A DNA stretch of 7,436 nt, from contig JAOZMU010000156.1 in NCBI GenBank assembly GCA_029934165.1, forward strand, positions 1 through 7,436, in the 5' to 3' direction. Below are positions 7,382 through 7,436 of this stretch, one piece after another. A program made the position numbers and the translations under genes. Every line of letters begins with the position of its first letter. Within the stretch, counting starts at the first letter, position 1. The DNA comes from Bacteroidales bacterium (GTDB lineage: Bacteria; Bacteroidota; Bacteroidia; Bacteroidales; JAOZMU01). The notes under the pieces are model-generated. The model was not told where the DNA came from. It worked only from the letters and a program-made list of their open reading frames with translations, and did no database searches.

Positions 7382-7436
7382 ATATTGAGACAACGATTTA
7401 CTATTTGACTGAAAATCAGCAACAAACAGCAAATAA

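Noticed and set aside
7408..7436. Small CTGA/TCAG inverted repeat and CAAACAGCAAA repeats at the right edge
   Set aside because: They are too short and too common to assign a role.

Overview
The window looks like an ordinary chromosomal segment of a Bacteroidota (Bacteroidetes) bacterium. The evidence is AT-rich DNA, a single-chain (alpha2) glycyl-tRNA synthetase with the motif 2 wording typical of that phylum, a very large YfhO-family membrane protein, a TonB-dependent receptor with an N-terminal carboxypeptidase-regulatory-like domain, and promoter candidates of the Bacteroidetes TTTG-N19-TAnnTTTG form. There are no tRNA, rRNA, CRISPR or insertion-sequence signals.

Layout. Positions 1-445 are an AT-rich intergenic stretch with a good promoter candidate (389-419) just before the first gene. 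Positions 446-2002 (+) encode glycyl-tRNA synthetase, followed by a hairpin terminator (2021-2057). Positions 2114-4654 (+) encode an 846-residue multi-pass YfhO-family protein, probably of the GT-C glycosyltransferase type, with unknown substrate. A long hairpin at 4678-4733 separates it from a convergent gene, and its U-tract overlaps that gene's stop codon. Positions 4732-7212 (-) encode an 826-residue TonB-dependent outer-membrane receptor of the heme/hemoglobin-receptor-like group. Its upstream region (7213-7436) holds a promoter candidate, a Fur-box-like sequence in the presumed leader, and an unexplained hairpin followed by a T-run.

The three genes do not form an obvious pathway. They cover translation, envelope or surface glycan work (inferred) and nutrient import (probably iron or heme, inferred). 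A terminator separates the first two genes and the third is convergent, so they are probably three separate transcription units. I found no convincing novel system. The points worth checking are the altered heme-box motifs in the receptor, the Fur-like site, the unknown substrate of the YfhO protein, a possible coding remnant before glyQS, and the hairpin near the right edge.
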